Assembly: GCF_030848565.1 (NCBI RefSeq)
Contig: NZ_JAVDDV010000011.1
Coordinates: forward strand, 1 to 64,000
DNA: 64,000 nt
Source: Natronolimnohabitans sp. A-GB9
Lineage (GTDB): Archaea > Halobacteriota > Halobacteria > Halobacteriales > Natrialbaceae
Direction: 5' to 3'
The position numbers and the translations under genes were made by a program. Positions 1 through 9,312 of this stretch are shown here, in pieces. The notes below the pieces were generated by a model that was not told the origin of the DNA, did not search any database, and saw only the letters and a list, made by a program, of their open reading frames with translations. Positions within the stretch are counted from its first letter, which is position 1; each line of letters opens with the position of its first letter.

Positions 1-941
1 TCGCGGAATCAGAATCCGCACGCGACCGTGCTGCGCAGTATGCAGACGAACTCGCAATTGCGTTTCAGCCATTCCGCGAGGGTGGGGCTTATGAAAACCT
101 CTCTCACCACTCAGAAGTCGATATCCTCGAGGGCGACAACAAGGTCGTCTATATCGACCTCGGACAGATCGAAGGCAGCGCATCGGGAATCGACCGTCAG
201 ACGTTCCTGATGCAACTGTTGCTCTCGATGATCTACCAGCAGGCGAAAAACACCCACCGGAACGTCGAGCTCGCGATCGATGAAGCGCACTATCTCTTCG
301 AAGATCAAGCGAATCTCGACTTCCTCGAGACGGCGTTCCGGCACCAACGCCATGCGGGGCTTCGAATGGTGTTGCTCTCGCAGACGGCTCAAGAATTCTA
401 CGAAACTGAGCAGGCAGAGAAGATCATCGGCATGTGCCCGATCAAAGTTCTCCACAAGCTCCCCGAACTGGACGATCGGACGGCCGACAAAATCGGCTTG
501 ACTGAAGAGCAGCGTCGGTATGTCAGAGGTGCCGACGCCGGGAAAGAGGACCTCGGCTATAGTCAGGCACTCGTCCACGTTGAAGAACACGGAACGTATC
601 CACTGCACGTTGTCGCTGATGACTTCGAGAAGCGGGTCATCGACTACGAGCCCGAGGACCAGGCCTTTCTCGAGCAAGCGATTCGTGATGAACCAGCGGA
701 ACTGCTTGCGTTCGAAGAGTTCGTCGAGAACGAAGCCCAGCGCAACGCGCTTGCGACTCGTCTCAATCTCAGCCCAGATGCGGCTGGTCGACTTCTCGAG
801 GAGGATCTCACGAAAGAGGAAGTTCTCGATGTGATCGTTGAACATGCTCTCGAGGAAGACAGTGAGAAGTCGCCTGTCCGGCCTGATGGCGGGGAACCAG
901 CTACTGAACAAGACACGACTGATCCCGAGTGTGACACTTAA
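1..941 (+). CDS. VirB4/HerA-like conjugation ATPase, C-terminal part (partial)
   Basis: The reading frame is open from base 3, so the gene begins outside the window; 312 codons are visible. The segment carries a Walker B-type motif (VELAIDEAHYLFED) followed by the RxxHAGLRMVLLSQTAQEF strand typical of VirB4/TraC and HerA-FtsK ATPases, where it precedes the sensor residue. The C-terminal 100 residues are Glu/Asp rich. In the family the protein is a hexameric ATPase energising type IV secretion or conjugation at the membrane. Its stop lies 4 nt before the next gene, and a VirD4-like ATPase follows, so the three genes probably form one transfer operon. The Walker A part is not in the window, so VirB4 and other HerA-like ATPases cannot be fully separated. 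Confidence 0.85.
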   Translation, partial: AESESARDRAAQYADELAIAFQPFREGGAYENLSHHSEVDILEGDNKVVYIDLGQIEGSASGIDRQTFLMQLLLSMIYQQAKNTHRNVELAIDEAHYLFEDQANLDFLETAFRHQRHAGLRMVLLSQTAQEFYETEQAEKIIGMCPIKVLHKLPELDDRTADKIGLTEEQRRYVRGADAGKEDLGYSQALVHVEEHGTYPLHVVADDFEKRVIDYEPEDQAFLEQAIRDEPAELLAFEEFVENEAQRNALATRLNLSPDAAGRLLEEDLTKEEVLDVIVEHALEEDSEKSPVRPDGGEPATEQDTTDPECDT

Positions 942-945
942 GACC

Positions 946-2133
946 ATGACTAGGTTCAAGCAAATCCAGGGAATCCTGAGTTCGTCGCCACAGTACGAGG
1001 CGACGAAACTCGACTTTGGAAAGTACGACTCGTTCGTCCAACAGCAAGCAGATACACCAGGAACGCTGCTTCGGATCCGCCCCTACAAAGAGAACAATGG
1101 TGTGGTCGATGGAGCGGGCGTTCTCCAGTCAGTTCACGATGTGACGACGAACTTCCGTGGGAAGAATACGAGCGACCACCACTCGTTTGAGGTTTGGTTC
1201 GACGAGGGGAAGATCAAATTCTACATGCACGCTGCTACCGAGGCAGCTGCAGACAAGTTCAGACGACGTGTCGGGAACAACTACGCTAACAGTGAGGTCT
1301 TCCCGGTTGAGGAGGGCTATGCGTTCCCCGTTATCGACGCTGACCAATACGTCGCTGGAGCGTGGCTCGAGATGGAGAAGATCCCCTACTATCCGATCCG
1401 CCATCACAATAGTGAGGGCTTCGAGATGGATCCCTACGGCGAAATTACGAGCGAAATGCTCTCGCTCGACGAGAGTACCGTCGTTACGCAGGTCGTCTTC
1501 CGGCCTGCGAAACAGTCGTGGACTGACGGCGACCGGTTCAAGCACAATAGCGTCGACGAACTCGCTGACGCGCTTCGGCAGGGCACATCCGTCGGCTGGC
1601 TCAATCCTCGTACGCGACCGCCGACTGAGAAGGACAAACAGGCCGCGAAAACCATCGAACAGCAACGTGGCCAACAGGCCTTCCACGTGAACATTCGCGT
1701 CCTCGCTGCCTCGAGCGAACAAGACGAGGCTGAGGCCCGTGCTCGTGGCGTTGCGGGGATGTTCAGGAAGTACTACAACGCGATCACTGAACAGGGCCTG
1801 AACGACAATCCAGTCTGGCATCGTCGAGAGAGCAAACGTGCAACGCGGCTTCGGCGGTTCGTCGAGCGGATGTGTGACCGCGAGTGGATCGACCGGCACA
1901 TGATCATGACCGTTGACGAACTCGCCGGCGTCGCACACATCCCCAATTCGGAGATTGAGACGCCAAAGATCGACTGGCGGTATACACAGCGTGGTGATCG
2001 GCTGCCAGCAGATGGGAGCCGATACGAAGCTGACGAATCACCGGTAGATGGCCAGATCCCCGGCGTTCCGAACGAGACTGCAGTCCGTTTTGAAGAGCCA
2101 ACTCGAGAACAGGGGGAATTCGATAATGTTTGA
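946..2133 (+). CDS. Conserved protein of the transfer operon, function unknown
   Basis: 395 aa. The ATG at 946 follows the upstream stop by 4 nt; an earlier in-frame start at 838 would overlap the ATPase gene and gives a non-acidic N-terminus, so 946 is preferred. The protein is soluble with no membrane segment. It contains a strand-rich region (LLRIRPYKE, HSFEVWFDEGKIKFYMHA) that resembles the N-terminal non-ATPase part of HerA/VirD4-like proteins; this is an impression, not a domain assignment. The 3' end overlaps the next gene by 8 nt, pointing to translational coupling. Sandwiched between VirB4-like and VirD4-like ATPases, it is most likely an accessory part of the DNA transfer machine. 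Confidence 0.8.
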   Translation: MTRFKQIQGILSSSPQYEATKLDFGKYDSFVQQQADTPGTLLRIRPYKENNGVVDGAGVLQSVHDVTTNFRGKNTSDHHSFEVWFDEGKIKFYMHAATEAAADKFRRRVGNNYANSEVFPVEEGYAFPVIDADQYVAGAWLEMEKIPYYPIRHHNSEGFEMDPYGEITSEMLSLDESTVVTQVVFRPAKQSWTDGDRFKHNSVDELADALRQGTSVGWLNPRTRPPTEKDKQAAKTIEQQRGQQAFHVNIRVLAASSEQDEAEARARGVAGMFRKYYNAITEQGLNDNPVWHRRESKRATRLRRFVERMCDREWIDRHMIMTVDELAGVAHIPNSEIETPKIDWRYTQRGDRLPADGSRYEADESPVDGQIPGVPNETAVRFEEPTREQGEFDNV

Positions 2134-5100
2134 TCGCTTCTTTGGATCCGGTGACGAGGCTTCCAGTGACGACCAACAAGATGCGCACGCCGCTGGAGGC
2201 GATGAACAGCCAGAAGAAAACACGACCGCTGAATCGTCCGCTCATCAACAACCCGATCTCGATGAGGGTGAACAATACGATATCGTAGAACAGAACACGA
2301 CTCGTATTGGCGGAAAGCCGATTATTACGGAAACAGCCGATGAGGGGACAGTTGCAGGCCCGTTCGTTCGAGAAATGTTCGAAGCTGGGATGTACAATGC
2401 ACCAGCGCCACTCTGGATCGGCTACTCAGAGGACCCCCAGACTGGGTTTCGTGAGGCACCGCTCCGGTTCGAAGCGCTCTTTCGACACACCTGGATCGCT
2501 GGAACGACCGGCTACGGAAAGACGACCGAACTCCTGAATATGATGGTCCAGTGGGCGTACTCCGGCTATGGCTTCACGTACTTCGACCCGAAGGGTCGTG
2601 ACTCTCGAGAACTCCTCCGGATGCTCCCCAAACATCGTCTCAAGGACGTGGTTTGGATTGAGCCCGGCTCGACCACCCACGAGAAGACGATCGGGATGAA
2701 CTTCCTCGAGGTCCCCGAGTGTGAGACGCGCGAGGAACTCGAGAACGAGATTGAAAATCGGGTCGAGAATCTGAAAGCAGTTTTCGACACCTCCGATTAC
2801 TGGGGCATCAACATGGAGGCGATCACCGAATCAATGGCGCGAGCGATGATGAAATCGGAGAAGCCGTTCTCGATCATCGATATGTACTTCACGTTGCTCA
2901 ACGCTGAGCGGCGCGAAGACTTCGCGCTCGATGTTGAGGACCCCTACATCAGGGAGTTCTGCCTCGAGATCGCGAATATGGAAGAAGAGACGATTCGGCC
3001 ACTTCTGAAACGGATCAAGTCGTGGGTCGAGAATTCGGTCATTCGTCGAATCATTGCCCATCGTGAGAGTACGATCGATTTCCGAGACATCATCGACAAT
3101 GATCGGATCGTTATCGTCCGAACGCCCGTCGAGAACACGGACATCAAGAAGATGGTCACGCTCGGCGTGATGCGGAATCTCTGGAGTGCGATTCAGCGGC
3201 GGTCATATGAGCTGGATACGACGCCGGATCCCTACTTCGTCCTCTGTGACGAGTTCGATGATATCGCCAGTGACAATCTCGACATCGAGTCAATGCTGGC
3301 TCGAGCCCGGTCGATGCGGCTCTCCGTGACCCTTGCCTCGCAGTATCCGTCGCAGTTTGACGAGGATACGTTGAAAGCGATGCAGAACAACTGTGACAAC
3401 CTCCTCACGTTCTCGGTTAACGACAGTGATGACGCCGAACTGTTGATGAAACGGTTCCGCGACTACACCGCAGAAGATCTCATCACGACCGACCAGTTCA
3501 AAGTGTGGACGCGGATTCCTCTCTCTGGAGGACGATACTCCGAACCCGTCTTGATTCGGACGTTTCCGCCATATCCGCCTCTCCGTGGGACAGACGACGT
3601 CGATGACATCATCGAACAAAGTCTCGAGCGGTATGGGACCGAGCCGCTGACAGATAGCGAGATCCTCCGCAATCTCATCTACCGCGAGTACAATGAGGCG
3701 GCAAGTTCTGACGAACTCATCGTTGATCGGCTGATGGCCGAGGCAGTTCGTACCGTCCAGTTACGGGAGGATGTTCGCGACCAGAACGGCTGGGTTCCTG
3801 TGACCGACGTCGACGCAGCGGTAATTGATCGTCTCGAGAGTGAGACCGGTGGGACCGCTGAAGCCCTCACTCCAGACACTGCAACCGAGGAGTTCCCTGA
3901 TGTGCGTCAGGAGTCGCCGTTGATTGACGTCGATCTCAGTGCCAACAATGAGACGGTCGTCGTTCGACTCACTGACGAGGGCGAAGACGTTGCTACACCT
4001 GAGACTGGTGATGTGCGCTCTGCAGGTGGCTCGGAACACGATGCCCTTCTCTTTGATCTCGAGGCAGCGCTGACGAAGCTCGGCTTCACCGTTGATATCT
4101 ATGAACAAGATGGGAGTGAACAGCCTGATGGAACGGCCACACATCCTGATTACGACGGTGAGTTTGCGCTTGAAGCTGAAACAACGACACCGGAGCGGCC
4201 AGCGAAGGTCCTGCAGAATCTCAAACGTGCTCAAGAAGACGACCGGATTCCCCTGTTTGTTGTGCGGCCGGGAGACGAGAGGGTTACTCACGCGGCAGCC
4301 CGGCTCGAGAGTATCTTTGCGTCGCCAGTCCGGGAAATGGCAGATGGCACAGAGAAACTCTACAATATGGACGAACACGTCACGTTTGGCGATGGAGCGA
4401 CGGCTCGTGGGGGCGTGACGGCTGTTCGACCAGCTACTGGTGAGTCAGCACGAACGGTCTGGAAACGTGATGGCGGTGAGCGTGTCCTTTCGGACGGCGA
4501 CACAGAATTCATTCGAACGGCATCGTCGGTTACACTCTCGAAGGATACTGTGCCAGCATACTATAGCTACGACCGTGAGACGGATCAGTATACGGTCTAT
4601 GAGCAGGGTGAAACCCATGTCTACGATACGTTAGATGCATTCGAGGCAGATTGGACGCCGATCAAGCGTCCCTTTGTTCCTGAGACTGATCTACCGGATC
4701 CAGAATTCGATCGAGACAGCTATGGCGTGGTGATCCTGCCAAAGGACGCACCACCACAACTCTACGTGGAAGGCGAAGCAGCACCCCTGACAGACGAGGT
4801 CGAGAGGCTATTGGAAGCTGATCAAGAACCCCTACAAGAGGACACGGATACTTCGCCAACAACTGACCAAGATCAGCAGACGGGTGATGGCACTCCAGAG
4901 TTGGATCCTGACGGAGATGGTGTTGCTGTCTTCGTCGATCAGTTCCTCATTGCCGATACCGAGGGCTCGGTCTCGAAGAAAGATCTCTATCAGGCCTATG
5001 TGGCGTGGGCGGAGAGACATGACCTCGACTACACCAATGATGTCTGGTTTGGGCGAAAACTGAGTGGCCATCTTGAGATTGGTAGCGACCGGCGGCGGAA

Positions 5101-5188
5101 AGATGGAGAACGTATCACTGTTCATACTGGAATTGAACTGACCGATGCTGGTGTCCGTCTTCTTGAAGAGGTGAATAAATCAGAATGA
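2126..5188 (+). CDS. VirD4/TraG-like coupling ATPase with nuclease-like and winged-helix C-terminal regions
   Basis: 1020 aa. The ATG at 2126 follows a strong purine-rich AGGGGG site at 2112-2116 and overlaps the upstream gene. Walker A GTTGYGKTT lies near residues 126-134 and Walker B FVLCDEFDD near 371-379, with YFDPKGRDSRELLRML between them, as in the FtsK/HerA/VirD4 fold. No N-terminal membrane helix is seen, unlike classical VirD4. Beyond the ATPase, about residues 635-730 (HDALLFDLEAALTKLGFTV, then GEFALEAETT and PLFVVRPGD) look like a restriction-nuclease-type alpha/beta fold. About residues 935-1015 (VAVFVDQFL, YQAYVAWAERHDLD, LSGHLEIGSDRRR) look like the winged helix found at the C-terminus of D5/P4-type primases. 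Role: probable DNA-pumping or coupling protein of an archaeal transfer system; the C-terminal assignments are inference. Confidence 0.85.
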   Translation: MFDRFFGSGDEASSDDQQDAHAAGGDEQPEENTTAESSAHQQPDLDEGEQYDIVEQNTTRIGGKPIITETADEGTVAGPFVREMFEAGMYNAPAPLWIGYSEDPQTGFREAPLRFEALFRHTWIAGTTGYGKTTELLNMMVQWAYSGYGFTYFDPKGRDSRELLRMLPKHRLKDVVWIEPGSTTHEKTIGMNFLEVPECETREELENEIENRVENLKAVFDTSDYWGINMEAITESMARAMMKSEKPFSIIDMYFTLLNAERREDFALDVEDPYIREFCLEIANMEEETIRPLLKRIKSWVENSVIRRIIAHRESTIDFRDIIDNDRIVIVRTPVENTDIKKMVTLGVMRNLWSAIQRRSYELDTTPDPYFVLCDEFDDIASDNLDIESMLARARSMRLSVTLASQYPSQFDEDTLKAMQNNCDNLLTFSVNDSDDAELLMKRFRDYTAEDLITTDQFKVWTRIPLSGGRYSEPVLIRTFPPYPPLRGTDDVDDIIEQSLERYGTEPLTDSEILRNLIYREYNEAASSDELIVDRLMAEAVRTVQLREDVRDQNGWVPVTDVDAAVIDRLESETGGTAEALTPDTATEEFPDVRQESPLIDVDLSANNETVVVRLTDEGEDVATPETGDVRSAGGSEHDALLFDLEAALTKLGFTVDIYEQDGSEQPDGTATHPDYDGEFALEAETTTPERPAKVLQNLKRAQEDDRIPLFVVRPGDERVTHAAARLESIFASPVREMADGTEKLYNMDEHVTFGDGATARGGVTAVRPATGESARTVWKRDGGERVLSDGDTEFIRTASSVTLSKDTVPAYYSYDRETDQYTVYEQGETHVYDTLDAFEADWTPIKRPFVPETDLPDPEFDRDSYGVVILPKDAPPQLYVEGEAAPLTDEVERLLEADQEPLQEDTDTSPTTDQDQQTGDGTPELDPDGDGVAVFVDQFLIADTEGSVSKKDLYQAYVAWAERHDLDYTNDVWFGRKLSGHLEIGSDRRRKDGERITVHTGIELTDAGVRLLEEVNKSE

Positions 5189-5221
5189 TGAGTGGTTTGT
5201 CTGCGTTTCAAAATCAGCTCG

Positions 5222-5384
5222 TGTCCAGGGTATTTTCGAATCAGAATACCTCCATGAAACCGCGCTTGAAACGTTCTCCGTGCAGTTTGGATCGAGCTGT
5301 CCAGGGTAAATCTCTATTCAGGATACGTGCTCATCTTGGTGTCCAGGGTAAAAATCGCAAGACTGCGTTACTGTCCAGAGTAAA
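5222..5384 (+). repeat. Four direct repeats TGTCCAGGGTAAA
   Basis: Copies at 5222-5232 (first 11 bases), 5298-5310, 5340-5352 and 5372-5384 (TGTCCAGAGTAAA), all on the + strand in the otherwise gene-free stretch 5189-5528 between the coupling ATPase and the primase-like gene. Start-to-start distances are 76, 42 and 32 nt. The arrangement resembles iterons or repeated operator sites. An open frame across this stretch is lysine/arginine rich and not protein-like for a haloarchaeon. Confidence 0.7.
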
Positions 5385-5528
5385 TGGTGGTCAAAAACCA
5401 ACTAGTATAGAGAGGGTTGCCGCCGCAAAACATGGTAAAGCAGGGTGGGAGAGCTATTGGGAATCTGTCGTGCCGCTGATAATGTGGCGGCAGCACAGTA
5501 GCACGGCGCTACGGTGGTGTTGGAATAC

Positions 5529-6830
5529 ATGAAAGAGAAGCAGACACATTCAATCGATACGAGCGGCATTCCCGAGATTCTCCAGGAGTACGACCAGTGG
5601 ATCTGCTGGCATGCCACGGAGCGTGATGGGAAGGCAACGAAGGTCCCAATTGTTCCTGGGACTGGCGAGTATGCCTCAGCAACTGACCCACAGACATGGC
5701 GCCCCTTCGATGAGGCACTCGAGTATTTCGAGCGTGGCGAAGCGGCTGGGGTCGGGTTCGTTTTCACAGACGGTGATCCATTTGTCGGAATTGACCTCGA
5801 TGACTGTCGTGATCCAGAGACCGGATCTCCGGGAACAGATGCTCGAGAAATCATCCTCGAACTCGAGTCGTTTACAGAGGTATCACCGTCAGGGACTGGC
5901 TATCACGTTATCGTCCGTGGGTCACTGCCTGGAGACCGGAGTCGACGTGGATCAGTCGAGATGTATGAGACAGCACGGTTTTTCACTGTGACTGGCAACC
6001 ATGTCGAGACAACACCGCTGCAGGTGATGGAACGACCTGCTGCACTCGAGAGCGTGTACACCGAGTATATCGCCGAAACAGAGCCGTCTCACAACGAGAG
6101 TAAAGTGGGAACACAGCAGGCTTCGACGCATGAAACCAGCCAGAGCGTGACGCTCGAGGATGAAGAACTGCTCGAGCGAGCGCGGAACGCATCGAATGGC
6201 GAGAAGTTCGAGCGGTTGTGGCGTGGCTCAACTGCCGGCTACGAGAGTCAGTCAGAAGCAGACATGGCGCTGTGCTTCTTGCTGGCGTTCTGGACCGGTG
6301 GCGACGCTGCTCGAGTCGACCAACTCTTCCGACAGTCGGGACTGCTTCGAGACAAATGGGATGAGGTCCATTACGCGGATGGATCGACATACGGCGAGAA
6401 GACGGTCGAACGAGCAATCGCGAACACAGACGATGTCTATGATCCATCGAGCAGCGAGGCGTCTCGTGAGAAGCAGACAGGAAAGCGAGGGCAGACGACT
6501 ATACAGGACCTCGCTCAAGATGGACCGTCATCGGCAACTGACCAGACCATTGGTGGGACTGAAGGAACGCAAGCAGCGTATCTAGCCGAAAAAAACCAGT
6601 TATTGACTGAGCGTGTGTCTGACCTCGAGGCGACGCTCGAGCAAAAAAACGAGCGTATCAATGAACTCGAAACAACCAATCGAACGCTTCGCGATCGACT
6701 GACAGCTTGTGAGGAACGACTTGAGCAGCACGATCAGCGTTCAGAACGCGAGACAGATGTGGATTCGTCTCCCGATCACGATTCGCTCTGGACTCGTACA
6801 AAGCAGTTCGTTGGCAGAAGAGAAGAATAG
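5529..6830 (+). CDS. Primase-polymerase-like protein (AEP/NrS-1 type) with C-terminal coiled coil
   Basis: 433 aa from the ATG at 5529; a GTG at 5514 in frame would add five residues. The motif FVGIDLDDC (residues 86-93) matches the paired catalytic aspartates of archaeo-eukaryotic primase/PrimPol domains, and SPSGTGYH (119-126) matches the second SxSGxGxH motif. Around residues 215-290, SEADMALCFLLAFWTGGD and DKWDEVHYADGSTYGEKTV resemble the helical-bundle domain that follows the polymerase in NrS-1-type proteins. The last 100 residues are a Glu/Arg-rich coiled coil. It follows the transfer operon after the repeat-bearing spacer, so a role in plasmid replication or in priming a transferred strand is likely. 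Confidence 0.8.
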   Translation: MKEKQTHSIDTSGIPEILQEYDQWICWHATERDGKATKVPIVPGTGEYASATDPQTWRPFDEALEYFERGEAAGVGFVFTDGDPFVGIDLDDCRDPETGSPGTDAREIILELESFTEVSPSGTGYHVIVRGSLPGDRSRRGSVEMYETARFFTVTGNHVETTPLQVMERPAALESVYTEYIAETEPSHNESKVGTQQASTHETSQSVTLEDEELLERARNASNGEKFERLWRGSTAGYESQSEADMALCFLLAFWTGGDAARVDQLFRQSGLLRDKWDEVHYADGSTYGEKTVERAIANTDDVYDPSSSEASREKQTGKRGQTTIQDLAQDGPSSATDQTIGGTEGTQAAYLAEKNQLLTERVSDLEATLEQKNERINELETTNRTLRDRLTACEERLEQHDQRSERETDVDSSPDHDSLWTRTKQFVGRREE

Positions 6831-6953
6831 CTCTGATGCTCTCTCTGTTTGGCTTCCACCTCGAAAAGTGAGTCAACTTGCAAAGGTGAACTGAAAACAA
6901 ACCAATGTCCCAACCGAGCGAGATTTGGTCTCCTCGATCACATACCTGATTCA

Positions 6954-7997
6954 ATGACGAATCAGCGGCATTCACTGCGCAGATCTACAACCGAGCTGAC
7001 ACCGTGGATAGTGCTCTCGGTAGCTGTATTTCTCGGTTGTACACTTTATCTCAGATGGGCTGTTCCGACTGCCGATCTCTCTACGGTAGCCATCTTCTTG
7101 GCAGTCGTGAGTATCCTGGCATCTGCTCTCGTACATTTTGTTGTTTACTCAGCACAACATGTGTTGGCAGAAGTACAGCGGATTCTCGATGAAGAGAGCT
7201 CTCGTACGGATGCGATTACACGGATTGCAGTCATCGGATTCAGTCTTCTCGTATCACTCGTCGCTGGTGGACTGCTCATCTTTGGAGAATCACTACTCGA
7301 GCTTGTTGTTGCGGTGTTCCTTCTTGCAGGAATGGTGGCGATGTCGGGTACATTCATTCGGAATCATGTCGCAACACGACCCTTGAACAGGCGAGAACGC
7401 GCTGCATGTGAGATAGGTTCCGACCAAGACATCGCATTTCGAGTAGTTACTGGCCAGTTCGGGCAGACGATCAACGGAATTGCTGCCGGCGTCTTTCCGG
7501 CTTACAAAGTCATTCTGATCAACGAGCACTCGTTTGAAGCACTTGACACCAAGTACATCGCCATGATTGCAGCTCATGAACTGGGGCATGTCGACGAAAA
7601 CCACGCCGTTATCTCCTTGGTTGGGACGGTAGTGCTGACAGCTCTGTCGGTCCTCTCTCTTCGGTATTTTGTGCAGTACCACTGGATGCTGTTCTTGGTT
7701 ACCGGTAGCGCCGTGCTCGTTGGACGGGTCGTGTTCGCGTGGACTCGTCGACAGCTAGAGTATCGAGCAGACAGATACGCAGCCAAGCTTCTCGAGGACC
7801 CACACCAAGTTGCCAATGGGTTACGCGCACTCAGAGATACTCGAATGGCAGAGACAGCTGATGAACAATCCCCCGGAAGGCTATATGAGAGAGCTATACG
7901 CCGAATACAACACTGCTGGACACGCATATTGTCTACACATCCTCCGATAGACGACCGAATTGCACAGATTGAGCGACTGAGTCGGAACGCTGACTGA
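6954..7997 (+). CDS. M48 family membrane metalloprotease (HtpX-like)
   Basis: 347 aa from the ATG at 6954, chosen because the protein then opens shortly before its first hydrophobic segment; an in-frame start at 6849 would add a non-family leader. It has two to four N-terminal membrane segments, then the zinc motif HELGH (MIAAHELGHVDENHA), a further hydrophobic pair, and the second-domain ARxxLEYRADRYA pattern with the third zinc ligand, as in HtpX/Ste24 peptidases. These integral membrane enzymes degrade damaged or misfolded membrane proteins, the active site facing the cytoplasm. It stands alone between the primase-like gene and a repeat-rich intergenic region. Confidence 0.88.
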   Translation: MTNQRHSLRRSTTELTPWIVLSVAVFLGCTLYLRWAVPTADLSTVAIFLAVVSILASALVHFVVYSAQHVLAEVQRILDEESSRTDAITRIAVIGFSLLVSLVAGGLLIFGESLLELVVAVFLLAGMVAMSGTFIRNHVATRPLNRRERAACEIGSDQDIAFRVVTGQFGQTINGIAAGVFPAYKVILINEHSFEALDTKYIAMIAAHELGHVDENHAVISLVGTVVLTALSVLSLRYFVQYHWMLFLVTGSAVLVGRVVFAWTRRQLEYRADRYAAKLLEDPHQVANGLRALRDTRMAETADEQSPGRLYERAIRRIQHCWTRILSTHPPIDDRIAQIERLSRNAD

Positions 7998-7999
7998 CT

Positions 8000-8395
8000 A
8001 GTGCTGGTGCGGTTTGATGGAATGTCCGTAGCACTCGGCTAACTCGGTCAGACTTCTCCCGCTGCACGTATCCGGCTTTGTTGAAACTATCAGGTAGTGA
8101 TAGGTTCAGAACTCTCTGCGGTAAGTACAGATGATTCAGTGAACGCTCGCTGCGCTCGGCTCACTTCGTCATACCGCAACGAGACGCGCTCTCGAGCGCG
8201 TCTCGACACCGCTCTGGCTGATTCGAAACTGCGAGCGAAGCGAGCAGTTTGCACTTGTAGTGAGCAGTGGTTCTGCGGGAATAAATGTATAAAGAATGGG
8301 ATCTCGACAGAGCTACGTATTCTCAAACGATCCCACCGGAGTATTTTTTCGCCCCGAGATGGGTGCGGGGCGATCGAACTGCCCCGAGATAGTGA
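8000..8395. other. Gene-free stretch with strong hairpin and dispersed repeat
   Basis: No convincing gene. It holds one copy of the dispersed CGGTAAGTACAG element (8119-8130), an 11-bp hairpin built on GAGACGCGCT/AGCGCGTCTC (8180-8205), and another short inverted repeat (CTGCGAGCGAAGCGAGCAG) near 8230. The 3' end carries the leader hairpin of the next gene. Confidence 0.6.
8350..8372 (+). promoter_or_regulatory. GGGTG-loop leader hairpin (copy a)
   Basis: Seven-bp stem CGCCCCG/CGGGGCG enclosing the 9-nt loop AGATGGGTG, preceded by a T-run and ending 23 nt before the ATG at 8396. The same design occurs before several other genes in this window. Confidence 0.65.
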
Positions 8396-8860
8396 ATGAC
8401 TTCTGAGCGACAGCACCCACGAGACCGTGGTATCGATCGAGTACCAGCCCACCGACAGTCCACTGAACCACCCTGGTCTGGACTCGAGTTACGCGTTCCG
8501 AACGACCGAAGTCGGGAGTCACTCGTCTCATTTGTCGAGTGTGTTCTCGTCGAACTCACACATGCAGACGTCGGTGCCGAGTATCGATCATCGAACATTT
8601 GGGGAGTTAAACTGACGCAGTACATCGCTGCCGATACGGTTGGCGAGAGATTCAAAAAGCGCCATTACGACGAACGGCTCGGCTGGCACGAGCAGACGAT
8701 ACCCCGACAGGACGTGCGCGAGGAACTGATCAACCGCCTCTCACGGCCCGTGTCACTAGCGACGAATCAGAGTCATACTCATCCTGTTGAGGAACCAGAT
8801 ACGTTCCGGGTGAATCCGACGTGGCAACTGCGAACAGGTCGACGGACCAGCAAGAGGTAG
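8396..8860 (+). CDS. Hypothetical protein downstream of leader hairpin
   Basis: 154 aa; no family recognised. The first 40 residues are polar and Arg/Pro rich. Residues 45-115 look folded (LVSFVECVLVELTHADVGAEY, WGVKLTQYIAADTVGERFKKRHYDERLGWHEQTI), and the tail is basic, unusual for a haloarchaeal protein. The start is the first ATG after the hairpin at 8350-8372. Coding status is supported by the leader and by the ordered central part but not by a known domain. Confidence 0.5.
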   Translation: MTSERQHPRDRGIDRVPAHRQSTEPPWSGLELRVPNDRSRESLVSFVECVLVELTHADVGAEYRSSNIWGVKLTQYIAADTVGERFKKRHYDERLGWHEQTIPRQDVREELINRLSRPVSLATNQSHTHPVEEPDTFRVNPTWQLRTGRRTSKR

Positions 8861-9018
8861 TCATCGGCCGTCGGTACTCCAGCCTGTTGTTGGACGTAGG
8901 TCACTGACTCCAGTACGCATTACCTGGTATCTTCGACTCGACTGTGCTTCCAGCAGCGAGTTTCTTGACGCCATGAGGCATGAGGCGCACTCAATAGTGT
9001 GCCGTCATGTGATTGACA

Positions 9019-9312
9019 ATGACTGAGCCGAACCCCATTGACGACACTACAGACGATTACAGACAATTCGAAGCCAGACTCGTTGCCCATGATCAGGATG
9101 CAACTCGCGTCATGACAGCGGATATTGGCGACACAGCCGCCCGAAAGCTCGTTACTGAACTTATCGATAACGATCTGGTGACACCAGTCCCTGGCAAGCG
9201 GGTGTTCGTCCACGAACCAAGTGGGACCGCTTTTGACTCGAGCACCCAGCTTGCTGTCTTCCATCGGGGCTGGACCGCTGCTCGAGATGACGTCACGGGG
9301 GAGGAGTCGTGA
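9019..9312 (+). CDS. Small acidic hypothetical protein
   Basis: 97 aa. The ATG at 9019 is preferred over the TTG two codons upstream. The sequence is acidic with a helix-strand pattern (ARKLVTELIDNDLVTPVPGKRVFVHEPSGTAFDSSTQLAVFHRGW) suggesting a compact alpha/beta domain; no zinc or DNA-binding motif. It is followed by a gene-poor stretch. Function unknown. Confidence 0.6.
   Translation: MTEPNPIDDTTDDYRQFEARLVAHDQDATRVMTADIGDTAARKLVTELIDNDLVTPVPGKRVFVHEPSGTAFDSSTQLAVFHRGWTAARDDVTGEES

Noticed and set aside
111-959. Long open frame (282 codons) on the minus strand opposite the VirB4-like gene
   Set aside because: It is the antisense of a clear ATPase gene in a GC-rich genome; composition is not acidic and it has no motif.
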